A stretch of 64,000 nucleotides of DNA, from positions 18,279 to 82,278 of the forward strand of contig JACRLJ010000081.1 in the NCBI GenBank assembly GCA_016215105.1, written 5' to 3'. Origin of the DNA: Candidatus Hydrogenedentota bacterium. GTDB lineage: Bacteria > Hydrogenedentota > Hydrogenedentia > Hydrogenedentales > SLHB01. The translations under genes were made by a program, and so were the position numbers. Positions within the stretch are counted from its first letter, which is position 1. The number at the start of each line of letters is the position of its first letter. Positions 19,101-26,032 of this stretch are shown here, piece by piece. The notes beneath the pieces were generated by a model that had not been told where the DNA came from, did not search any database, and saw only the letters and a program-made list of their open reading frames with translations.

Positions 19101-20027
19101 GAATCGGTGGCTGACCTGAGTCATCAAGGCTTCAGCGAACCGGGCGGCATTACAATAAACTCGTTTACGGCGCTCAACCCCACGCATGGCCGGGCGAATA
19201 TCTCCGTGGCCGCTGTCGCGCAAATCGGATATCGCGATGTCACGGTCACGACCGGAGCCGAGACCGCGGCGGAAACGGTTCCAGGCCCGTTCCTGGTCAC
19301 GCTGGCGCCGTCGAGCGGTATTCCGCGGCTCGTGTCGCTGGACCCGGCCGTTGGGACACCGGCCACGAGCGCGATAGTTGACGTCGTTGGGGAGAACACG
19401 CACTTTGCCAACGGCGTATCGGTTGGAAGTTTGAGCGGAACCGGGATTACAGTTCAGGCCACCACGGTGAGCGACGCGACGCACGCGCAACTGTCGTTGG
19501 GCATTGACGCAGGGGCGGCGCTGGGGTTCCGTGACGTGTTCATCACGACCGGCGCCGAAGTCGCATCGATTCTGAACGCGTTCGAGATCGGCGCGCAACC
19601 GCCCACAGCCAATGCCGGGCCGGATCAGATCGTGAATACGACCGGCGCCACCGCGGATGTGACGCTCGACGGAACCGGCTCCATCGCGTATGGCGCGACA
19701 ATTGCCTCGTATGCGTGGACGGGCTCGCCGGACCCGGATGACGTGGCCAGCCCGGCGTTGGCATTGCCGCTGGGTACGTATACGTTCACTCTGGTGGTCA
19801 CCGACAGCGAGACCAAGTCGAGTGGCGCGGACCCGGTGAATGTGGTCGTCAAGCGTCCTACGGATATCGACGCGGATCAACTGATCAACGCCGTAGACGT
19901 GCAATTGGTGATCAACGCGGCGCTGAGTATCGCGATAGCGTTCGATGCGGACGTGAATCACGACACGAACGTGAACGCCGTGGATGTTCAAATGGTCATA
20001 AACGGGGCGCTAGGACTTAAGAAATAG
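16143..20027 (+). CDS. Giant secreted metalloprotease-like / vWA / IPT / PKD / dockerin protein
   Basis: A 1294-residue exported protein. The signal peptide (about 1-39) ends Ala-Gln. Next come the module shared with the preceding gene (40-205) and a carboxypeptidase-regulatory-like beta-sandwich (about 222-340). A zinc-peptidase-like region follows, with HEFGH at His398/Glu399/His402 and a plausible third ligand Glu440 in AWGEGFPTYF, giving a gluzincin arrangement. A vWA-like domain has the MIDAS-type sequence DDTGS at 649-653. Three IPT/TIG-like repeats span about 860-1150 and a PKD-like domain about 1155-1235. The C-terminus (1240-1294) has two DxDxD/N-x-N-A-x-D loops forming a dockerin type I module. 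AAGGA precedes the ATG by six bases. Likely a surface-attached or complexed extracellular protease. Confidence 0.8.
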   Translation: MMTHFFGFRSAHRSMGLSLAGRATCALGLILLWPAVGFAQKPTPPIDVSIAAGDTGRVLGETMTVSLSVTPRKDIARARIHFETVSTAITLLNPQDGELTGLVQGKTYTAATQVRLTGEGKSELRGWAYAIDTNGGILFGRSQALDIIVSKTDVLVGNTSFEDLLIKDARKKREAKSLTDTQYDARIDSIIGGKGLESHVPVGPPPSAPVAGKSSGAKGLVNVYGQILWTDSAGATHPARYVDVEIRDDNGAAPSDLLTTVSTDSYGSYYAYSLDNTDSEGPGGRDILIRAFTNNTRTRVMNVLTGKTYFMESSVTANVADDSYVTINLTANNTDTPQRAFCVEDALVTITDYANYLASGYLAKIDVDFPTADETSNFFNGILHILGDDWPDWDVIHHEFGHYFMTTEGIENNPGGDHALDENLGERVGKDDGIRLAWGEGFPTYFGASGQAVTSAIYLGVPNVGDTSYTDTIDSTNNYNLESFAGAPSVGEDNEVSVQRILWDLYDTADDMRDTVSFGYSAVFDYAHSAGAKTLSAYWNSLTAAKALNMKTKVACGCIFGDNKVAPEPTAPDDNASVGPSDTPVTFTWDANGGGPSHRNKKSDWASIFGTDTVARWVVVGRNDDAPATGAYISCSRRIGKADIAFVIDDTGSMTEEIGGVKTALTDLISLFAALDAHVTIHLMTFKDNVTSRIMTNDLPAVQAVVNTLFADGGGDCPESSVEALLEAGTTLKDGGVAFLATDADPHAGLDIPAAIAALRAKGIRVNILLSGSCSESFKSVTQNGTVLEPSVNPGWPAALGGQVAKDFPTGAISAFSALAADTGGIFSFIPGVNGGDPSGPTQYRNTALNVMKASALPSIPSVLPSNGPRGTVLGLTITGSNTNFSGTSVLTVSGTGITVNSGAATSPISYNAVITIAPDADLGFRDVTVTTSLAKSTSEVATGTGAFEVRDTLVGPAIVGVSPGQASVGSTLDVDIYGANTNFASESVADLSHQGFSEPGGITINSFTALNPTHGRANISVAAVAQIGYRDVTVTTGAETAAETVPGPFLVTLAPSSGIPRLVSLDPAVGTPATSAIVDVVGENTHFANGVSVGSLSGTGITVQATTVSDATHAQLSLGIDAGAALGFRDVFITTGAEVASILNAFEIGAQPPTANAGPDQIVNTTGATADVTLDGTGSIAYGATIASYAWTGSPDPDDVASPALALPLGTYTFTLVVTDSETKSSGADPVNVVVKRPTDIDADQLINAVDVQLVINAALSIAIAFDADVNHDTNVNAVDVQMVINGALGLKK

Positions 20028-20061
20028 TCCGGCGTCCAAACGAGAAATGATTGCTGGCTAA

Positions 20062-20100
20062 GCGGGACCGCGGCTCTGCGCAGGGCGGCTGTGGTCCCGC
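20062..20100. terminator. Hairpin between convergent genes, probable bidirectional terminator
   Basis: GCGGGACC (20062-20069) pairs with GGTCCCGC (20093-20100) in the 76-bp space between two convergent stop codons. The loop is long and there is no clean T-tract, so termination efficiency is uncertain. Confidence 0.5.
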
Positions 20101-20103
20101 GCT

Positions 20104-21171
20104 TCAGGACCCGTGTCCGTTCAAGTTGCGCCGGATCGTGACCAGACCACGGCTCTCGTCGTTCTTGGACGATTCGCCGTCGAAGAAGTCCGTATAATCG
20201 GTGTCTCCTTTGAGGTACACATTGTACCAAGGGATCATGTAGCGCATCGTGATGTTGCGGACCTCCTGGGCGTTGGCTTTTCCCCTCGGGCAGAACAGCT
20301 CAGCAAACCAATCTACGCTAACCAGGCTGTCTTCGAAGTCGATGTGGTCGGCGCCGATTATCGTGAGTTCCTCGGCCGGTCCAGGAGTGTAGTCAAACAA
20401 TTGGTCCCGTGCGCCAGGCGGCTTGGCGCAGAAACGGCCGTCGCCGGACCGAATGTAGAGAATTGCCGCAGTGGTGTTGGCGAGCGTTTCTTTGCGACAC
20501 AAGTTCGAGTCCCAGGTTACGTCCAGAGGTACCGCCGCCTTTACGCGCTTATCCTGTGCGGCGGCGGAAAGCGATACTCCCGCGCCATACGAATGCCCGA
20601 CCGTGCCGACGGTCTGGGCGTCGACAAGTCCATACAGCGGTGAATCCGGGCGCAGATTCTGCTCGGCGCACCAGTCGATCAAACGGCTGCACTGCTTAAC
20701 GTGGAGATTGATCAAGGGCGGATCTTCGGGGTCAGGACCGCGAATGGCGCCGAGAACGTAATAGCTGGGGTACGCGCGAATCACGCCGATGTAGCCCCAT
20801 TGCGCGAACTGTTTGGCGTAGCCTTCATACGAGCCACGAGGCTGATTCCAACCGGGCGAGAAAATAATGATCGGCAAGTTGGAGAGGCGTGGCGCGGTGT
20901 CGGGATAGTACACCGTGACCCGTTGCTCGCCGTCAATGATGGTCTCGAACTTGTTGGTGGGATAGGTCCCAGGAAAACCGAGGGTATACGGTGACGGACA
21001 ACCGGTCAAGCACACTCCCGTGAGCAGGATAAGGCCCTGGACGTACAGCCGTAACTTGATGGCCGGCTTATCTCTCAGCGCCTTGCGCGAAGGACACATC
21101 GAGGCGGCCGGCCTCGAAGTTCCGCTCGTGTCCATGGAAACGCGGCTATGTCGCCTTGCTGAAATTGTCAT
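20104..21171 (-). CDS. Lipoprotein alpha/beta hydrolase (paralogue 1)
   Basis: A 355-residue lipoprotein with an alpha/beta-hydrolase fold of the chlorophyllase/PAF-acetylhydrolase/dienelactone hydrolase type. The lipobox LTGC puts the lipidated Cys at residue 58. The oxyanion region IIIFSPGWNQPRGSY precedes the nucleophile elbow GHSYGAG with Ser194, and the probable catalytic His lies in GADHIDFEDS. The substrate is unknown. The frame is open to 21366, but AAGGAGG upstream of the ATG at 21171 favours this start despite 13-base spacing; a later ATG at 21099 would give a shorter signal peptide. It is a diverged tandem copy of the next gene, sharing the GFPG, YPDT, GWNQ, QWGYIG and IDWCA blocks. 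Confidence 0.75.
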   Translation of the reverse strand: MTISARRHSRVSMDTSGTSRPAASMCPSRKALRDKPAIKLRLYVQGLILLTGVCLTGCPSPYTLGFPGTYPTNKFETIIDGEQRVTVYYPDTAPRLSNLPIIIFSPGWNQPRGSYEGYAKQFAQWGYIGVIRAYPSYYVLGAIRGPDPEDPPLINLHVKQCSRLIDWCAEQNLRPDSPLYGLVDAQTVGTVGHSYGAGVSLSAAAQDKRVKAAVPLDVTWDSNLCRKETLANTTAAILYIRSGDGRFCAKPPGARDQLFDYTPGPAEELTIIGADHIDFEDSLVSVDWFAELFCPRGKANAQEVRNITMRYMIPWYNVYLKGDTDYTDFFDGESSKNDESRGLVTIRRNLNGHGS

Positions 21172-21286
21172 TGAATACTCGTTGCCTCCTTGTGCCGATC
21201 CGTGGCGCACAAATTCGCGACTATAGTCCACACTGTGACCGGCAAATTCAATTCCCCAATGAGCAGGACTGCGTCCGTCCAATTCG

Positions 21287-22234
21287 CTACGGTGTCCCAT
21301 TTTCGGGCTTAACCCGAATAGACACCTTTCCGGCGGCAACATCCTGCATCGCGGATTCCCCGTCAAGATAAGTTCTGAAATCGTCTTGTCCCTGAAGATA
21401 CACGTTGAACCAGGAGATCATGTAACGGGCCGCGATGGCGCGGGCCTCATTTTGGTCGATCGTTCCGCCGCCACAGATAATCTGCCCAAGGTTGTTGAGC
21501 CCCACGCTTTGCTCGAGAAAATCGATGTGAGCTGCGCCGTGGACGATGACTTCCTCCGAGGGAGAATTAGCGAGGTCAAACAACGGCAACGCGAACGGCC
21601 CGCGCGGTCCGGAGCAGAACGCACCCTTGTCCGTTCCAATCCAAAGGATAGGAGTGAACGTGGCCGCCAATTGCGCGCGCAACAATGCCGCATTGCTGGA
21701 TCGCGCATCCGCGACAATCGAGTCCAAGTCAACCACCGCGCGGATACGCGGGTCATTCACCGCCGCGGACAAGGCGACAAACGCGCCGAACGAATGGCCT
21801 ATTGTGCCCACGCGCGCGATGTCCACGGTCCCGAAGAGCGGGGATTCGGCGCGTTCGCCTTCAGCGGCGCACCAATCGATCAAGTCGGTGACTTGCTGGG
21901 TTTGTTGTTCCGATGTGTCAATACCGATACCGAGCAGGGATGGGTTAGGGTAGGCGCGGATAATACCGATGTACCCCCATTGCGCCAACTGTTCGCCGTA
22001 GCCGAAATACGACCCGCGAGTCTGATTCCAGCCAGCCGAAAAGATTACGACGGGCCGCGGTTGTTTTGCCGGGGTGTCGGGATAGAAAATGGTAATTGGA
22101 AGCCCGTTACTAAATGTGGTGTCCCAGCGATGAATCGCCAACGGCCCCGGGAATCCAAGCACCGGCGGCGTCGGTTTCGGGCATGCCGTCAGTGCGGCCA
22201 GACAGAGCGCGGCCACCAGCGCGCGCGGGTTCAT
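21287..22234 (-). CDS. Lipoprotein alpha/beta hydrolase (paralogue 2)
   Basis: A 315-residue lipoprotein. The N-terminus MNPRALVAALCLAALTAC is a compact lipoprotein signal with an LTAC lipobox. Hydrolase features are VVIFSAGWNQTRGSY, the elbow GHSFGAF with Ser148, and GAAHIDFLEQS for the catalytic His. It shares its full length with the downstream gene and is clearly a tandem duplicate. GGAGGAG seven bases before the ATG is a strong ribosome-binding site. It sits 59 bp after the nitrilase gene and 115 bp before its paralogue on the same strand, so all three may form one operon. The substrate is unknown; esters or short lipids are plausible. Confidence 0.85.
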   Translation of the reverse strand: MNPRALVAALCLAALTACPKPTPPVLGFPGPLAIHRWDTTFSNGLPITIFYPDTPAKQPRPVVIFSAGWNQTRGSYFGYGEQLAQWGYIGIIRAYPNPSLLGIGIDTSEQQTQQVTDLIDWCAAEGERAESPLFGTVDIARVGTIGHSFGAFVALSAAVNDPRIRAVVDLDSIVADARSSNAALLRAQLAATFTPILWIGTDKGAFCSGPRGPFALPLFDLANSPSEEVIVHGAAHIDFLEQSVGLNNLGQIICGGGTIDQNEARAIAARYMISWFNVYLQGQDDFRTYLDGESAMQDVAAGKVSIRVKPENGTP

Positions 22235-22293
22235 TTGAATACTCCTCCCACAATTTAGCGTTGGGTATTGCTACCCCCGAGACCCCGTTGCCC

Positions 22294-23022
22294 CTAGTCG
22301 GTGTCAATTTCCAGGTCAGTCGAGTACGCGTGTTCGCCGGCTCGCGGACACTGCGTTAACCATTCGCCTTTGGGCGACACAACCCCGGTAGCGGCGTTCA
22401 CCGGGCCGTTCGGATCGGCGGCGTTGGCCGTCACGATGTGAAACTTGCTTTCCATCGCCCGGAGCGCCAGATTTGATTCGTGATACGCGGTGTGAACAGC
22501 GCTCGATCCCGAGTTGATGGAATGGAAAACCACCTGGGCGCCCTTCTTCCCCAAATGATACGCTAAGCGGGGATCGGGATAGGGACCGCACCCGGGCGTT
22601 ACCCAAAGGTCATTACAGATCAGGCATCCAAACGTTACATCCATGTGCGTGAACGTGCGCAGCTCCTCGCCCGGACGGCAGAACTCGCGGTCACCCGAGG
22701 TCGGCACCAGCTTTTCGTACGTCCCCATGACTTTACCCGTCGGACCGAAAATGCGTGTTTGGATGAACACATGCCCATCTTCCTTGAACCCGGTGCCGAC
22801 GAGCGCGGTCTTGTACGCGTGGCGGCACGCTTCGCCAATCTGGCGCCATGCGGCGCGGGTGGCTTTGTCGCTAAACTTGCCGTGATATCCTGTGAGACTC
22901 ATCTCTGGAAACAGAATAAAATCGGCGTCGGTCTTGACGATGTGTTCGAGGATCTTCGGTAAATTGTCCTCCAATTGGGGAGACACCAGCATCTGTACAC
23001 CGGATACACGGATAGTTTTCAT
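22294..23022 (-). CDS. Carbon-nitrogen hydrolase (nitrilase superfamily)
   Basis: A 242-residue amidase or nitrilase-type enzyme. The catalytic triad is visible: Glu40 in FPEMSLTGY, Lys104 in YEKLVPTSGDREF and Cys136 in CLICNDLW, all at family-typical spacing. It likely hydrolyses a carboxamide to acid and ammonia in the cytoplasm (no signal peptide); the substrate is not predictable. The frame is open back to 23316, but AAGGAGG six bases before the ATG at 23022 and the family-typical MKTIRVSGVQM start decide this start. It lies upstream of two lipoprotein hydrolase genes and divergent from eda. Confidence 0.9.
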   Translation of the reverse strand: MKTIRVSGVQMLVSPQLEDNLPKILEHIVKTDADFILFPEMSLTGYHGKFSDKATRAAWRQIGEACRHAYKTALVGTGFKEDGHVFIQTRIFGPTGKVMGTYEKLVPTSGDREFCRPGEELRTFTHMDVTFGCLICNDLWVTPGCGPYPDPRLAYHLGKKGAQVVFHSINSGSSAVHTAYHESNLALRAMESKFHIVTANAADPNGPVNAATGVVSPKGEWLTQCPRAGEHAYSTDLEIDTD

Positions 23023-23132
23023 AGGGGACCTCCTTCCTGCTCGCTTCAACGTATATCCTAACACAGCGCGGACATATCGGTAAAAGAATCTGCGCAAGAT
23101 TGATGTGTCTCCGCTCGATTGGGCCCTCAGGA

Positions 23133-23222
23133 TCTCCAACAAGACCCTGCACGAGTCGAACGGGAGGGCGGCTGTCGGCAGCCGCCGGGGCTGCTCGCGC
23201 AACGTATTGTTAGTCGCTCTTA
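23133..23222. repeat. Dispersed inverted-repeat element, family A copy 1
   Basis: Begins around CCAACAAGACCC and ends around ATTGTTAGTCGCTC, so the ends are inverted (AACAAG/ATTGTTAG). The centre is a GC-rich hairpin preceded by CGGGAGGGCGG. Related copies lie at 25935 and 28505. It is non-coding, about 90 bp, between the divergent nitrilase and eda genes. Confidence 0.6.
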
Positions 23223-23273
23223 GTGCGTTTCTTTCATGAGATCGGTCAGATCGGTCCGACCACCCTTGAATTC

Positions 23274-23303
23274 TTGACAGCGCCCAAAGCCCTATGCTGC
23301 AAT
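23274..23303 (+). promoter_or_regulatory. Possible promoter for eda
   Basis: TTGACA at 23274-23279 and TGCAAT at 23298-23303 have an 18-bp spacer. The -35 is perfect, the -10 matches 4 of 6. It lies 31 bp upstream of the eda start codon. Confidence 0.4.
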
Positions 23304-23333
23304 GCCCACGGAGCAACCCGCGAAGGAGACACC

Positions 23334-23990
23334 ATGGATAAATACAAAGCCATCCAATACGTGTTAGACAGGTGCATCGTCGCCATCGTGCGCGCCGACA
23401 CCGGAGGGGACGACCTGGTCCGCGTGGTAGAGGCCGTCGCGGAAGGCGGCGTACACTGCATTGAGGTCACCATGACCACCCCGGGCGCGCTCGAGTGCAT
23501 CGCAGCGGCGTCGAAGAAGCTCGCTGGCGCGGATGTGCTGCTGGGGGTCGGGACAGTCTTGGACGCGGAGACGTGCCGCCTGGCGATTCTGTCGGGCGCC
23601 GAATTCATCGTGACGCCGGTATTGTCCGTGCCGGCCATCGAAACCGCGCGCCGTTACGGCAAACCGATCATGGCGGGCGCGTTCACGCCGACAGAGATCC
23701 TGGCCGCCTGGGAGAAAGGCGCGGACTTCGTGAAGATCTTCCCTTCAAGCATAGGCGGGCCCGAGTATCTCAAGGCCGTGAAGGCCCCGCTGCCCCAGGT
23801 AGCGATGGTGCCGACCGGCGGCGTCGAAGTTGGCAACGTCGCCGAGTTCCTTAAGGCCGGGGCCTGCGGGCTGGGCGTCGGAGGCAACCTCGTCAGCAAG
23901 AAACTCCTCGAAGCGCGCGACTTCGCGGGCATCACGAAGAACGCACGGGCCTTCGCGGAGGCGGTGAAGGCCGCGAAGAGGAAGAGCTGA
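23334..23990 (+). CDS. eda: KDPG/KHG aldolase
   Basis: A 218-residue class I aldolase, 2-keto-3-deoxy-6-phosphogluconate/4-hydroxy-2-oxoglutarate type. It cleaves KDPG to pyruvate and glyceraldehyde 3-phosphate at the end of the Entner-Doudoroff and uronic-acid pathways. The catalytic Glu44 (IEVTMTTP) and Schiff-base Lys134 (DFVKIFPSS) match the family's Glu45/Lys133 positions. GVGTV, AGAFTPTE and PTGGV are further signatures. AAGGAG five bases before the ATG at 23334 decides the start; the open frame extends upstream to 23223. The context of pectin- and glycan-degrading genes fits a role in hexuronate breakdown, though the kinase and dehydratase genes are not in the window. Confidence 0.93.
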   Translation: MDKYKAIQYVLDRCIVAIVRADTGGDDLVRVVEAVAEGGVHCIEVTMTTPGALECIAAASKKLAGADVLLGVGTVLDAETCRLAILSGAEFIVTPVLSVPAIETARRYGKPIMAGAFTPTEILAAWEKGADFVKIFPSSIGGPEYLKAVKAPLPQVAMVPTGGVEVGNVAEFLKAGACGLGVGGNLVSKKLLEARDFAGITKNARAFAEAVKAAKRKS

Positions 23991-24084
23991 TCCGCGCTTT
24001 CACCGATGGGGTTTCGGTCCGAGTGTCTTGGCGCTCACAAAGCCAGGCGTTCGTCGCGAGAATGAACCTGAAGTAGTCCTGCGA

Positions 24085-25842
24085 TCACCGGACGTAGCCG
24101 AAGCTTTGCGGCGGCGCCGTGAAGCGGTTGTGGTCAAGTTTGAGGAGCTTACCGCAGTCCCGGTCGCCGTGGAGGGTGCCTTCGGTCATGGTAGTCCCTT
24201 CGGCGCCATCGAATCCTTTGATGGTCACCTCGGCGGTTTCGTTGCCGCGGTTGACCCAGAAGAGGGTCTTGCCGACGAGCGCGGCGGTGACGTGGCCGGG
24301 GTGGGACGACGTGCATTCGCGGACGCGGTCGCCGGGTTTGGTGAGGCGGCAGAAGTTGGCCCAGGCGTGGTAGACGGGGCGGGTCTGCCAGTCGCGATCT
24401 TTGTAGTTCCACAGGCCGTAGTTCATGAAGCCGTTGCCGGGGTAGTACATTTCGTGCAGGCACCAAATCGAGAAGCCCGCGACGCCGCGGTTTAGCCCTT
24501 CGACACAAAACGCGGCGGTCCACACCGCGTACGGGTAGGTCTCCATGAGTGGATTGACGAGGGCGCCGGATCGGGCGTCTTGAAATCCAAATTCGCCGAC
24601 GACAAACGGTTTGCTCGGGCGTTTCGCCGCTAGGAGTGACAGGCGGTCGTCGTAGAAGAATCGGGCCAGTTCGCGGTCGCCGTAGGGGAAATAGCGGTGA
24701 GAACCGAAGACGCCCGCGGTCTTGAAGTAGTCCGGTGTGGTAACGCATTGCTGGAACCACGGGAAGCCGTCGGTGTCGTCGCTGCCGATGACATTGATCT
24801 TGAGGCCGCGGCGATTGAATTCGGCGGCGACAGCAAGATGTAGTTTGGTGAAGGTCTCGAATGAGTAGGGTTTCTGGGCGAAGTAGCCGTTGGGCTCGTT
24901 GGTAAGTGTCCAGTCGCGAATGCACGTGTAGCCCTTGTCTTCGATGAGGTGCTCGAATAACGCCCCAATCGCCTGGGCGCATTTCGCCGGGTCGCCGCCG
25001 TACGGGTCGGCCACGCCCCATTCGACGCCGGTGATGTTGACGCGCGCGCCGAGCCGTTGGTAGAGGTCGAGTGTCCGGTAATGGCTCACCATATTCGAGC
25101 TGTCGAACGTGAACGTGGCCCAGTCCCCGCTCGGGTTCCAATCCTTGTACCAGAAGAACATCCGGACCGTCGCGGGATGCAGCCACTCGATGCGCGCTTC
25201 GCGCAACGCGATATCCTCGGCGTTGACTCCGTGGCTCGCGTTCTCCTCGTTGTAGAACCATCCGTCGTCCTCGACTCCGAAACCCACGAGCGACTTGCAG
25301 ACAACGTTCTTGGTGACAGTCAGGGTGACGGGGCCGTCCAGCGGCTTGACCGCGATGGATTCGAGGCGCGCAAGCCGGGCCGCCCGAAACCGCGCTTCGC
25401 CGTGGCCGTTCAGAAGTAAGCAAAGCCGTCCCGTGACGGCGCCGTCCGGCGCAGCGGTGCGCACGCGCAGCGAAGCCCACCCGCCATCGCCCGTGACGGG
25501 AGCTGATTGGGCGAAGCTCAACCGCTTGCCGTTCGCGTCGTGGAATTCGATGCAGATGTACACGCCATAGCCGTCGCGAACCTCTACCGCGGAGGCCTCG
25601 GCTTCGCCTTCAAGCAGATCGCCCGGCACGACGTTCACGGACTGATACAGCGACGGATAGCCGAACGGGGTCCCGGCCGGGACCAGGACGTGCGCTGCTT
25701 GCTTCCCGTCGATGGTGACGGGGCCCGCGGTGACCCCCGCAGGCACATTGGGCTTCCATCCGTCAAGACCCTTCGTGAAATCGCCGTTGGTGAGCAAGTC
25801 AGTTGGGGCGGCGGCAAACGCGAGGATGAGCAATGGAAGCAT
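24085..25842 (-). CDS. Secreted clan GH-A glycoside hydrolase with N-terminal carbohydrate-binding module
   Basis: A 585-residue exported enzyme. A short signal peptide (MLPLLILAFAAAP) is followed by a CBM4/9-like jelly roll at about 12-175, opening with NGDFTKGLDGW. The TIM barrel (about 190-510) has the acid/base candidate Glu316 in TLTNEPNG and the nucleophile candidate Glu417 in VVGEFGFQ, the strand 4/strand 7 arrangement of clan GH-A. A C-terminal beta domain follows. I cannot assign a GH family; GH39-, GH30- or GH5-like proteins are possible. AAAGGAGT nine bases upstream supports this ATG rather than the earlier one at 25875. It shares its strand with the fucosidase upstream, 176 bp away. 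Confidence 0.8.
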   Translation of the reverse strand: MLPLLILAFAAAPTDLLTNGDFTKGLDGWKPNVPAGVTAGPVTIDGKQAAHVLVPAGTPFGYPSLYQSVNVVPGDLLEGEAEASAVEVRDGYGVYICIEFHDANGKRLSFAQSAPVTGDGGWASLRVRTAAPDGAVTGRLCLLLNGHGEARFRAARLARLESIAVKPLDGPVTLTVTKNVVCKSLVGFGVEDDGWFYNEENASHGVNAEDIALREARIEWLHPATVRMFFWYKDWNPSGDWATFTFDSSNMVSHYRTLDLYQRLGARVNITGVEWGVADPYGGDPAKCAQAIGALFEHLIEDKGYTCIRDWTLTNEPNGYFAQKPYSFETFTKLHLAVAAEFNRRGLKINVIGSDDTDGFPWFQQCVTTPDYFKTAGVFGSHRYFPYGDRELARFFYDDRLSLLAAKRPSKPFVVGEFGFQDARSGALVNPLMETYPYAVWTAAFCVEGLNRGVAGFSIWCLHEMYYPGNGFMNYGLWNYKDRDWQTRPVYHAWANFCRLTKPGDRVRECTSSHPGHVTAALVGKTLFWVNRGNETAEVTIKGFDGAEGTTMTEGTLHGDRDCGKLLKLDHNRFTAPPQSFGYVR

Positions 25843-25934
25843 ATCGCTGAGACTCCTTTGTGAAGGCGTTGACAATTCTTAGATGACAGTCGTCCTGTCG
25901 AACTCTCTTGCCGATTCCCATTACGCAGTTTTCA

Positions 25935-26032
25935 CTTAGAGCTTCTAACAAGACCTCCGCTGGAGCGAGCGGGAGGGACGGCGTCCCCGCCGTCCGTGGA
26001 CCATCGCCGAGGCTCTTGTTAGATGCTCTTAG
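25935..26032. repeat. Dispersed inverted-repeat element, family A copy 2
   Basis: The best-preserved copy. Ends TCTAACAAGA (near 25943) and TCTTGTTAGA (near 26013) are perfect inverted repeats around a GC-rich hairpin with GCGGGAGGGACGG. Its right end runs into the last codons of the fucosidase gene, so the element or its decay sets that protein's C-terminus. Confidence 0.7.
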
